This document shows, piece after piece, positions 1 through 5,986 of a DNA stretch of 6,647 nucleotides. How positions within the stretch are numbered: position 1 is the stretch's first letter; each line of letters starts with the position of its first letter. The notes under the pieces are model-generated. The model did no database searches. It saw nothing but the letters and a program-made list of their open reading frames with translations, and was not told the origin of the DNA. The stretch comes from Pseudomonadota bacterium (GTDB lineage Bacteria; Pseudomonadota; Alphaproteobacteria; Rhizobiales; Hyphomicrobiaceae), in NCBI GenBank assembly GCA_023392135.1, contig JAEVZQ010000286.1, positions 1-6,647 on the forward strand, written 5' to 3'. Made by a program: the position numbers and the translations under genes.

Positions 1-305
1 TGGTGCGCCGGACCGGGGTCGATCTCTACGGGGTCAACTACAAGGACCAGATGACGGCGGCACGCCGTTTCCTCGGCCACTATGGCAATCCTTACCGGGC
101 TGTCGGCGTCGACGGCAACGGGCGCACCGCGATCGAGTGGGGCGTCTACGGCATGCCCGAAACCTTCGTGGTCGATGGCAGCGGCCGCATCGTCTACAAG
201 CACGTCGGTCCGATTACGGCCGAGTCACTGAATACGAAGGTCATCCCGGCCATCGAGGCGGCGCGATCACGGGCTCCCGGCGGGCTAAGCGATCAGCGCT
301 CCTGA
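1..305 (+). CDS. ccmG: CcmG/DsbE thiol:disulfide interchange protein, C-terminal part (5' end outside window)
   Basis: This is the C-terminal ~100 residues of a thioredoxin-fold protein. Known CcmG proteins are membrane-anchored and face the periplasm, where they reduce apocytochrome c cysteines before haem attachment in System I cytochrome c maturation. Visible family marks are LYGVNYKD, the GNPY turn, a D-x-x-G-R-T-A-I-E-W-G-V-Y-G run, and GMPETFVVD, which carries the cis-proline loop that faces the redox site; KHVGPIT follows near the end. The redox CxxC motif and membrane anchor must lie left of position 1. The reading frame is open at the edge (frame of position 3), and the GTG at 3-5 is an internal codon rather than a start. 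The TGA stop is at 303-305 and overlaps the 3' end of the opposing olsB by 13 bp. Other ccm genes are presumably upstream but not visible. The family call is firm; the precise ccmG name rests on motif memory. Confidence 0.9.
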   Translation, partial: VRRTGVDLYGVNYKDQMTAARRFLGHYGNPYRAVGVDGNGRTAIEWGVYGMPETFVVDGSGRIVYKHVGPITAESLNTKVIPAIEAARSRAPGGLSDQRS

Positions 306-320
306 GCAACGCGGGAGCCC
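271..320. repeat. Inverted repeat spanning the ccmG/olsB convergent 3' ends
   Basis: GGGCTCCCG (271-279) and CGGGAGCCC (312-320) are perfect 9-bp reverse complements with a 32-nt loop. The loop holds both stop codons (TGA at 303-305 for ccmG, TCA at 293-295 for olsB) and smaller nested stems such as GCTC-CT-GAGC (298-307). No T-run follows on either strand, so this is not a textbook intrinsic terminator. It could still act as a bidirectional 3'-end structure for both transcripts. Confidence 0.5.
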
Positions 321-1273
321 TGCTCATCGGGCGATCCGAAGTGCTCGAAATAGCGGGGATCGATCCGTTCCACCGGCAATATGATCAGCACGTCCGTCGT
401 GCCGAACTGATGGTCTATGACAGCGCCATCGCCGACTACTGCGCCGAGCCGCAAATAGCCCTTGATTAGTGGCGGCATGGCCTTCAGAGCAGCGCGGGCA
501 TCGACCTGCTCGCGGGGAAGCCGATCCATGGGCATGAACAGGTGATCGTGCGCTCGCACGCGCCACTCTTCCGGTGCGCGCGCATGGTGATGCAGGAACG
601 ACAGTGCCATCGCGTGCGCATCCGGATCGGTGCCTTCGAAGCTGGCGCAGCCGATCATCACGTCGACCTTATGCTCGCGCACGTAGGTCCACAGCCCGTG
701 CCACAGCAACTCGACGGTGCGCTTGGTGCGGTAGGGCTTCAGCACGCAGCTTCGCCCCAGCTCCATGAAACGGTGGTTCGGCTTCGAGGCGATGAGCGGC
801 GCGACGTCGTACTCGCTTTGCGTGTAGAATCCGATCTTCCGCGCCGCGATCTCCTGGCGCAGGACGCGGTAGGTGCCGACGACCTGCCGCTTCCGCTGCC
901 GGCTCCAGTCTTGTCTGTTCAGACCATCGGCGGACGTGTCCACAACCAGTAGATGGTCGCAAACAGAGTCGTAGGGGTCCTCGTCGCGGCCGCGCATGTG
1001 GGTGGCGAAGCTCGCCTGAGCCGACATCTCATCGTAGAAGACGTGGTACCGGAGCCGCTGCGCGCGCTTGACGTCGGACCATGACCGAGCGAGCCGCACC
1101 TCGAGGTCGCCGATCCGACCATAAACCCTTTCAGCAGGCTTTCGCGGGGAGATGGCGAACCGCGGCATGCGCTGGCGCGCCGCGGAGCCGAGCGCGATCA
1201 GTCCCTGGGGCAGAACGCTGGCCCTAGGCCCGCGCGACCATCGGTTCGTCGTGCGATGCGAACTCAGCTTCAT
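293..1273 (-). CDS. olsB: L-ornithine N-alpha-acyltransferase (OlsB-type GNAT)
   Basis: OlsB transfers a 3-hydroxyacyl group from acyl carrier protein to the alpha-amino group of ornithine, giving lyso-ornithine lipid. OlsA then adds the second acyl chain to make the phosphorus-free membrane ornithine lipid. The 326-residue product shows the family pattern in order: LEVRLARS (58-64), RYHVFYDEM (75-83), CDHLLVVD (105-112), VVGTYRVLR (131-139), FYTQSEYD (149-156), ELGRSCV with the following Y-R-T (171-183), MIGCASFEGTDP (206-217), and a conserved end running PPLIKGYLRLGA (267-278) to VLIILPVERI (295-304). The ATG at 1273 lies in frame with a long basic leader. An internal ATG at codon 36 (position 1168) would give about 291 residues, closer to characterised OlsB proteins of about 290-300 (from memory). 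Neither start has a strong Shine-Dalgarno site; GGGGG lies about 13-17 nt before the first. No olsA is seen in the window. A promoter lies upstream at 1350-1378. Confidence 0.88.
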   Translation of the reverse strand: MKLSSHRTTNRWSRGPRASVLPQGLIALGSAARQRMPRFAISPRKPAERVYGRIGDLEVRLARSWSDVKRAQRLRYHVFYDEMSAQASFATHMRGRDEDPYDSVCDHLLVVDTSADGLNRQDWSRQRKRQVVGTYRVLRQEIAARKIGFYTQSEYDVAPLIASKPNHRFMELGRSCVLKPYRTKRTVELLWHGLWTYVREHKVDVMIGCASFEGTDPDAHAMALSFLHHHARAPEEWRVRAHDHLFMPMDRLPREQVDARAALKAMPPLIKGYLRLGAVVGDGAVIDHQFGTTDVLIILPVERIDPRYFEHFGSPDEQGSRVAQER

Positions 1274-1304
1274 GCAGCTTTCGCAACCCCCAATTGCCGT
1301 GGGT

Positions 1305-1323
1305 CACCTCGGCTCCGAAGGTG
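1305..1323 (-). other. Small hairpin in the predicted olsB leader
   Basis: CACCT (1305-1309) and AGGTG (1319-1323) can pair across a 9-nt loop inside the predicted 5' leader of olsB, with partial CGG/CCG pairing inside. It lies about 30-50 nt upstream of the first ATG. It is short enough to arise by chance at this GC content, and no regulatory role is visible. Confidence 0.2.
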
Positions 1324-1349
1324 CTCCGGGACCGCTGAAATTAATCATT

Positions 1350-1378
1350 AGTATAGAAAAATGACAATTCAGCAACAA
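1350..1378 (-). promoter_or_regulatory. Candidate sigma70-type promoter of olsB, with a degenerate Pho-box-like element
   Basis: Read on the minus strand, TTGTTG (1373-1378) is followed after exactly 17 nt by TATACT (1350-1355), a good -35/-10 pair for a housekeeping sigma factor. A start near 1343 would leave a leader of about 70 nt before olsB. Within the same stretch, TTGTCAT (1361-1367), four T residues and CTATACT (1350-1356) resemble the CTGTCAT-N4-CTGTCAT pattern bound by PhoB. The first half matches at 6 of 7 bases and the second at only 4 of 7. The second half also coincides with the -10, which is not the usual PhoB arrangement. The promoter is reasonably supported; the Pho box is speculative. 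Confidence 0.5.
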
Positions 1379-1390
1379 GCTGGTCCCGAT

Positions 1391-1427
1391 CCAAAGCTCG
1401 GGAGCGAGCTTCGGAAAAAAGGGGGGG
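1391..1427. other. Hairpin next to an A6G7 homopolymer tract
   Basis: AAGCTCG (1394-1400) and CGAGCTT (1405-1411) form a perfect 7-bp stem with a GGAG loop, extendable across one mismatch by CC/GG (1391-1392 with 1413-1414). Directly to its right is A6G7 (1415-1427). For a transcript leaving the receiver gene leftwards, the C7U6 tract precedes the stem rather than following it, so this is not a standard terminator. It is the most structured part of the 1274-1488 gap. Confidence 0.35.
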
Positions 1428-1456
1428 CATCGTCGCGTCACTCAAATCGAGAAATC

Positions 1457-1487
1457 GCCCGGAGGCTCAATGATCATACCTGCGGGC
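1457..1487 (-). terminator. Possible weak terminator hairpin just after the receiver gene
   Basis: GCCCG (1457-1461) and CGGGC (1483-1487) can pair, with a further GG/CC pairing inside (1464-1465 with 1479-1480) across a short internal mismatch. It starts one base past the stop codon at 1489-1491. The minus-strand sequence after the stem is GATTTCTCGATTTG, which is moderately T-rich but not a clean T-run. A termination role is possible but weakly supported. Confidence 0.3.
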
Positions 1488-1488
1488 A

Positions 1489-2322
1489 TCAGGCGGCGCT
1501 GCCTGCGCGGCCCGGCTCAGTATCGGTGTCGACCGGTGGCAGCAGCCATCGCATGAGCATCGTGTGGAGCTCCGGCCACGAAAATGGCTTGGAAAGGTAG
1601 TCGTCCATTCCTGCCTCGAGGCACCTGGCGCGGTCTTCCGCAAAGGCATCGGCCGTTACGGCGATGAGGGGTGGTGTCTTCCGTCCGGTGGCAGCCTTGT
1701 TGAAGATCTGATCCAGCATTCGGATCTCGCGACTTGCCGCAAGCCCATCGAGATCCGGCATGTGTACATCCATCAGGACCAGATCGATTGCCGGGCCTGC
1801 CCCCTCGACGCTTTTCCGGACCGCGTCTACTGCGGCGCGGCCGGTCTCGACGAGAATCGGAATGCATCCGGCACGCTGAAGCATGCACTGGGCGAGCCTG
1901 GCGTTGATCGGGTTGTCCTCGGCGACAAGGACGCGCCCGCCGATGGGCTCGGTCAGTCGAGTCTCGATCTGGATCGGCAGAGTGTGAGCCGCGACCGGCT
2001 CGCGAGCCGAAGTTGAGGCGGTTTGAGGCGCGTCGCTCGAAAGCACTTCGGAAGGGTGGCCCTCCTCCAGGTCGAGCGCCTCGGAAGCTGGCTCTTCGGG
2101 TCCGGTCTGTCGGCTGGCATTTTCGGCGGCCTCGCCCCGGCGTATGCCGGTGCGCAGACCTGCATCGATTATCAGTCCAATCAGCATTCCGGCACCGACA
2201 TAGCTCAGGTATGCGGGGCCGAACTGGTCGGGAAGCAGGACGGGCCCGAAAAGGAACGTCAGGCCACCGGCGAGGAGCAAGGCCCGCAGGACTGCGGCGA
2301 ACGCGGAGAATTGCCTGGCCAT
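1489..2322 (-). CDS. Membrane-anchored orphan response-regulator receiver protein
   Basis: The 277-residue product, counted from the ATG at 2322, has two hydrophobic segments near the N-terminus (about 6-30 and 36-55), an acidic, Pro/Ser/Ala-rich linker (about 60-128) and a receiver domain (about 129-262). The receiver keeps its phosphotransfer residues: acidic pair E135-D136, acceptor D185 in LVLMDVHMPDLDG, T223 in IAVTADAFAED, and K245 in DYLSKPF. There is no DNA-binding, enzymatic, HisKA or HATPase domain. The receiver strongly resembles the C-terminal receiver of alphaproteobacterial hybrid kinases, so the gene may descend from one by loss of the catalytic core; that is inference. The start at 2322 is chosen because GAGGAGG lies 6 nt upstream. 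The longer in-frame ATG at 2409 adds 29 residues with no such site. A TTATAA at 2399-2404 could be a -10, but no good -35 accompanies it. The cognate kinase and output are unknown. Confidence 0.8.
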   Translation of the reverse strand: MARQFSAFAAVLRALLLAGGLTFLFGPVLLPDQFGPAYLSYVGAGMLIGLIIDAGLRTGIRRGEAAENASRQTGPEEPASEALDLEEGHPSEVLSSDAPQTASTSAREPVAAHTLPIQIETRLTEPIGGRVLVAEDNPINARLAQCMLQRAGCIPILVETGRAAVDAVRKSVEGAGPAIDLVLMDVHMPDLDGLAASREIRMLDQIFNKAATGRKTPPLIAVTADAFAEDRARCLEAGMDDYLSKPFSWPELHTMLMRWLLPPVDTDTEPGRAGSAA

Positions 2323-2335
2323 ACAGAGCCTCCTC
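2323..2335 (-). promoter_or_regulatory. Strong ribosome binding site that fixes the receiver gene start
   Basis: On the minus strand GAGGAGG (2329-2335) is followed by six bases and then the ATG at 2320-2322. This near-perfect Shine-Dalgarno sequence at ideal spacing favours the downstream ATG over the longer frame beginning at 2409. Confidence 0.8.
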
Positions 2336-2456
2336 GAGAGCCCAGAAGCGAGTTCGCTGCCGTCCGAGCAAATCCGAGGACGGAGGATCAACGCTGGCTT
2401 ATAAGGCAATCAGCTTGGTGTTGAGGAAGGCTTCAGAAGGCTGGTTAATGACCGCT

Positions 2457-2474
2457 GCAGCGCTGTATCGCTGC
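2457..2474 (-). other. Short hairpin downstream of the Liv operon
   Basis: GCAGCG (2457-2462) and CGCTGC (2469-2474) form a 6-bp stem with a 6-nt loop, about 30 nt after the end of the LivM-LivG-LivF gene. No T-run follows on the minus strand, so it is at best an RNA-stabilising or Rho-assisted 3' end. The rest of the 2323-2505 gap shows no clear terminator, so readthrough into the receiver gene cannot be excluded. Confidence 0.25.
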
Positions 2475-2505
2475 CCGGGATGGCGGGATGCCGAGCATCT
2501 TCAAC

Positions 2506-5022
2506 TCAGAGCCAGAGCACCTTCCGCCGCAGCTCGAAATCATCGCTCAAGGCCTGGGAGGGGCCAGTATGGATCACCTCGCCGCGCTCCAGTGCAACAG
2601 TCCGGTCGGACAGTGCCAGTGCCAGATCGAGGTGATGATCGACGATGATGATCGAGATCTGATGGCGCAGGCTGTCGAAGGATTCGAACAGCTCCTCGAT
2701 GACAGCCGGAGCCAGACCTTCGAACGGTTCGTCCAGCAGCAGGACACGTGTGTCGCCGATGAGCGCGCGAGCCACCGCTACCATCTGCTGCTCGCCTCCC
2801 GAGAGATAGTCTGCCGGCGTACGCCAGCGCTCCTTGATCCGGGGAAAGAAGGTGAAGACCTTGTCCTCGTCCCAATATGTGCCCGCGTCGTTGCGGCGCT
2901 TGAGCCGGCCCAATTCCAAATTTTCCGCCACGGTCATGCCGGCGAAAAGTCCGCGGCCCTGCGGGACGTATGAGATCCCCCGCCGTGTGATCGCGGCCGA
3001 TGGCCGGCCCGCGAGCTCCTCTCCGCCGAGCCGGATGGAGCCGTGTTTTGGCGGGGTAATCCCGACGATGCTTTTGAGCAGGGTCGACTTGCCGGCCCCG
3101 TTTCGCCCGAGCAGCGCAACGATCTCGTTTTCGCGCACACTGAACGAGACGGAGCGCAGGACGTGGCTTTTGCCGTAGAACGTGTCGACACCTTCGAGCG
3201 CCAGAACAGGCTCGTCCCTGGCGGAGGTCGTCCTGTGCTTCTCGCTGAGCGCGTGTGCACCGGACCCTATGTAGACCTCCTGCACACGCTGCGAGTTGCG
3301 TGCATCTTCGACCGTGCCATCGACGAGCACCTGCCCTTCGTTCATGACCGTGACGGCATCGGCGATCTGGAAAACCCGATCGATATCATGCTCGACCAGC
3401 AGCACGGGGATATCCGCGGAGATGCGCTTGATCAGATTACCGACCCGCTCGCGTTCGGCTGCGGCAAGACCTGCCAGCGGCTCGTCGAGGAGGAGCACGC
3501 GTGGCTTCGTCGCCAGTGCAAGAGACATGTCGAGCAGCCGCTGACCGCCGTAAGAGAGCGAGCCCGCTTCGGCCAGCTCGACACCTTTGAGGCCCATCGT
3601 CCGCAGGATCTCGGCCGTCTCGTCGTTCACGCCGCGAAGATCGAGTGCGGGCGTCCAGACGTCGAAACGATGCGGAGAGCGCGCCTGAACAGCGAGCCGG
3701 ACATTCTCCTCGACGCTCAGGGCCGGGAAGAGATTGGTGATCTGGAAGGAGCGGCCGATGCCGGCTTGGGTCAGTTCCTCCGGGCTGAGCCGCGAGACAT
3801 CCTTGCCGGCGAGCTTGATCTGCCCGGCATCGGGTGGAAAGAGCCCGGAAATGATATTGAATGCCGTCGTTTTGCCGGCGCCGTTCGGGCCGATCAGCGC
3901 GTGCAATGTCCGGTCTCGTAATGCGAAGCTCGCACCCTGTACCGCCTTGATGCCGCCGAAGCTCTTTGCAATAGCGTTGACCGAAAGAATGGTGCCAGGT
4001 GCGTGCTTCGCCGGTTTCAGGAAATCCGGCAGCTCGATCTCGCCGGCCTCGCGGCCGGCCATGGCCGCGTCCTCTACCGATCTCGGGCGGAACGGTGCTG
4101 TCAGCCGCTCGTAAACGCCTACGAGGCCTGCGGGCGAGAAGACAACGAACCCGACGAACATCAATCCGAAATAGAGAAGCCAGTTCGGCGTAATGCTGGA
4201 GAGGAAGTCGCGGAACACGACGTAGAACAACGCTCCGAGCGCTGGTCCGAGAAAGCTTCGCATCCCGCCGATCACGACCATGGCGAGCAGTTCACCCGAA
4301 AAGGCGATCGAAGTCGGTTCAGCCGAGGTCATCCGGTTGTTGAACAGCAGTAGAATGCCGGCCAGTCCGGTCAGCGTCGCGGAGGCGACGAAGGCAAGCA
4401 GCTTGTAGCGATCGGTTGGGTAGCCGATGAAGCGGGCGCGCTGCTCGTTCTCACGAATGGCGACGAGCACGTGCCCGACCGGTGAGCGATGGAATCGCCA
4501 GAGGGCGTACAGCACTGCAAATCCGATCAGCGCCATCAGCACGTAGTAGTTCGTCGCATCCTCGAAATTGATGCCGAATGCCTGCGGGCGCCGGATGCCG
4601 CCGAGTCCATCCTCTCCGCCGGTCACGGATGTCCAGCGGAAGGCAACGGCGTAGACCATGGCCGAGAGCGCCAGTGTCAGCAGCGCAAAATAGACGCCAC
4701 GCCGACGCAAGATGAGGAACCCGAAGCCTGCCGAAACGGCGATGATCACCGCCAGTCCGACCAGGACCGGCAGAATAAAGGCATCCGGAAACAGATTGCG
4801 CTGTGCAAGGCCTGCGGCGTAGGCCGCGAGCCCGAACCAGGCACCATGGCCGAACGAAACGAGCCCGGTGTGTCCAACGAGGATGTTCAATGCCATGCAG
4901 GCAGTCGCGAATATCACGACCTCCGATGCCGATGTTATTCCGAGCCCGATGGCGGAGAGAAGCAACGGCAGCAGCGCGAGGGCAGCGGCGGTGATGTAGA
5001 GCGGTTTCCGGTCGAGCTGCAT
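2506..5022 (-). CDS. Fused LivM permease - LivG ATPase - LivF ATPase of a branched-chain amino acid-type ABC transporter
   Basis: One 838-residue chain carries three normally separate subunits. Residues 1-310 are a LivM-type inner-membrane permease: about 8-9 hydrophobic segments, LNILVGHTGLVSFGHGAWFG (45-64), GVYFALLTLA (109-118), TGGEDGLGGI (134-143) and FSPAGLVGVY (295-304). After a charged linker (311-345), the LivG-type ATPase (about 346-585) shows Walker A GPNGAGKTT (378-386), Q-loop Q427, signature LSYGGQ (489-494), Walker B with D513-E514, and H545. A short linker leads to the LivF-type ATPase (about 606-838): Walker A GRNGAGKST (639-647), Q-loop Q688, signature LSGGEQ (740-745), Walker B D764-E765, and H796. 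All ATP-hydrolysis residues are present in both domains. No internal stop or frameshift is seen, so the fusion appears real. The start is 9 nt after the livH stop with only a weak GAG upstream, suggesting translational coupling. Substrate is unknown; Liv-family systems also carry amides, urea and aromatic acids. Confidence 0.93.
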   Translation of the reverse strand: MQLDRKPLYITAAALALLPLLLSAIGLGITSASEVVIFATACMALNILVGHTGLVSFGHGAWFGLAAYAAGLAQRNLFPDAFILPVLVGLAVIIAVSAGFGFLILRRRGVYFALLTLALSAMVYAVAFRWTSVTGGEDGLGGIRRPQAFGINFEDATNYYVLMALIGFAVLYALWRFHRSPVGHVLVAIRENEQRARFIGYPTDRYKLLAFVASATLTGLAGILLLFNNRMTSAEPTSIAFSGELLAMVVIGGMRSFLGPALGALFYVVFRDFLSSITPNWLLYFGLMFVGFVVFSPAGLVGVYERLTAPFRPRSVEDAAMAGREAGEIELPDFLKPAKHAPGTILSVNAIAKSFGGIKAVQGASFALRDRTLHALIGPNGAGKTTAFNIISGLFPPDAGQIKLAGKDVSRLSPEELTQAGIGRSFQITNLFPALSVEENVRLAVQARSPHRFDVWTPALDLRGVNDETAEILRTMGLKGVELAEAGSLSYGGQRLLDMSLALATKPRVLLLDEPLAGLAAAERERVGNLIKRISADIPVLLVEHDIDRVFQIADAVTVMNEGQVLVDGTVEDARNSQRVQEVYIGSGAHALSEKHRTTSARDEPVLALEGVDTFYGKSHVLRSVSFSVRENEIVALLGRNGAGKSTLLKSIVGITPPKHGSIRLGGEELAGRPSAAITRRGISYVPQGRGLFAGMTVAENLELGRLKRRNDAGTYWDEDKVFTFFPRIKERWRTPADYLSGGEQQMVAVARALIGDTRVLLLDEPFEGLAPAVIEELFESFDSLRHQISIIIVDHHLDLALALSDRTVALERGEVIHTGPSQALSDDFELRRKVLWL

Positions 5023-5031
5023 GGCCGTTGC

Positions 5032-5910
5032 TCACTCGAACTTCTGAATGCGCTCGCCGAACAAACCTCTCGGCCTGAACAGGAGCACGAGCAGCATCAT
5101 GAAGTAGATGACGGCAGTCGAAGCCTGCGCGTAACCGAAGGCAATGGTCATTCCCTTCACCAAGCCGACCAGCAACGCCGCGACGATGACGCCCCAGAAC
5201 GAGCCAAGTCCGCCGATCACCACCACGACGAAGGCTGGCGTTATGATCTCCTGCCCCATGGCTGGATGAATGGAGTAGATCGGCGCCAGCAAAACGCCTG
5301 CAAGCCCGGCAAGGCCAATGCCGAGCGCCGCGACCGCCGCCATATAGGGCTGCAGCGAAATGCCGAGCGCGCCCACCATATCGGGGTTCTGAACACCTGC
5401 CCGAACCACGCGGCCGAAAGCTGTCTTGTTGAACAGCAACCATAGTCCAATGACGCAGACGGCGGCGATCCCGAGCAGGAGGGTTCGGTAATAGGAGTAG
5501 ATGAAGTCTCCGACGATGATTGGACCCCGGAGCGCCTGCGGCAGGCCGAACGACATTGGCGGCGCGCCAAAAATCATGCGCAAGCTCTGCTCAGCCACCA
5601 TGGCGAGGCCGAAGGTAAGCAGTAGTGAGAGAATGGGATCGCTTCGGTAGAAGCGTCGGAAGAGAAAACGCTCGATCAAAATGCCAAGCAGCGCGACGGC
5701 GATCGGGGAGGCCACCAGCGCGCCGCCGAAGCCGAGGTGCGGGGCGATCACCACCGTCAGATAGGCGCCGATGGCATAAAACGCACCGTGCGCGAGATTG
5801 ATGATGCCTCCCAGCGAGAAGATGAGAGACAGCCCGAGCGCGATCAAAAGGTAATAGACGCCGTCGAGCAGGCCATTGAGGACCTGCTGGGCAAAGAGTG
5901 TCGCGGACAC
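5032..5910 (-). CDS. livH: LivH-type permease of a branched-chain amino acid-type ABC transporter
   Basis: This 292-residue inner-membrane protein is the partner of the LivM part of the downstream fusion; together they form the translocation path. It is hydrophobic throughout, with about eight membrane segments and the LivH marks GVYYLLIALGLSLIFSLGGI (17-36), NLAHGAFYAIGAY (38-50), LLTFGLAMVAEQ (97-108), AGLAGVLLAPIY (201-212) followed by FVVVVIGGLGSFWG (227-240), which is the loop region contacting the ATPases, and LFRPRGLFGE (277-286). I chose the GTG at 5908-5910 because AGGAG lies about 10 nt upstream and the resulting protein begins just before the first membrane helix at normal family length. 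The frame stays open to an ATG at 6048, but that extension runs through the intergenic hairpin and into the binding-protein gene and encodes an Arg/Pro-rich segment. The stop is 9 nt before the fusion gene. Confidence 0.92.
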   Translation of the reverse strand: MSATLFAQQVLNGLLDGVYYLLIALGLSLIFSLGGIINLAHGAFYAIGAYLTVVIAPHLGFGGALVASPIAVALLGILIERFLFRRFYRSDPILSLLLTFGLAMVAEQSLRMIFGAPPMSFGLPQALRGPIIVGDFIYSYYRTLLLGIAAVCVIGLWLLFNKTAFGRVVRAGVQNPDMVGALGISLQPYMAAVAALGIGLAGLAGVLLAPIYSIHPAMGQEIITPAFVVVVIGGLGSFWGVIVAALLVGLVKGMTIAFGYAQASTAVIYFMMLLVLLFRPRGLFGERIQKFE

Positions 5911-5942
5911 GTGGAAACGGCTCCTGAAAGGCCAATCACTGC

Positions 5943-5972
5943 CCCCTCTCCCCCCGAGCGGAGGGAGAGGGG
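5943..5972 (-). repeat. GC-rich intercistronic hairpin, probably a dispersed palindromic repeat
   Basis: CCCCTCTCCC (5943-5952) and GGGAGAGGGG (5963-5972) are perfect 10-bp reverse complements around a 10-nt loop; CC/GG at 5954-5955 and 5960-5961 can extend the stem past one mismatch. It fills the 76-nt gap between the binding-protein stop and the livH start. No T-run follows on the minus strand, so full termination is unlikely. CCCTCTCCC/GGGAGAGGG palindromes are, from memory, common intergenic repeats in Rhizobiales-type genomes. By analogy with REP elements between malE and malF, it may protect the upstream mRNA from 3' decay. Confidence 0.65.
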
Positions 5973-5986
5973 AGCCGCGCCGCGAA

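Noticed and set aside
1274..1488. Riboswitch or structured leader upstream of olsB
   Set aside because: Only short, isolated stems are present; no multi-helix arrangement or known aptamer sequence could be recognised.
1361..1600. Small plus-strand frame starting in the olsB-receiver gap
   Set aside because: No Shine-Dalgarno sequence before the ATG, half of it is antisense to the receiver gene, and the product resembles nothing I recognise.
2323..2409. 29-residue N-terminal extension of the receiver protein
   Set aside because: The ATG at 2322 has GAGGAGG at ideal spacing and begins directly before the first hydrophobic segment; the upstream ATG has no comparable site.
2013..2648. 211-codon plus-strand frame spanning the receiver gene, the gap and the fusion's 3' end
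   Set aside because: Arg-rich translation with no motif, crossing two real minus-strand genes; judged to be chance.
3043..3921. 292-codon plus-strand open frame antisense to the LivG/LivF parts
   Set aside because: It is a composition shadow of the ATPase domains, with no family motif and no ribosome binding site.
4451..5443. 330-codon minus-strand frame overlapping livH and LivM
   Set aside because: It is an out-of-frame reading of the true genes; the Arg/Cys/His-rich product has no membrane helices or motifs.
4489..5445. 318-codon plus-strand open frame antisense to livH and the LivM part
   Set aside because: It is rich in Arg, Glu, Gln and His with no recognisable fold, lies entirely opposite well-supported genes, and is expected from GC-rich third-position bias.
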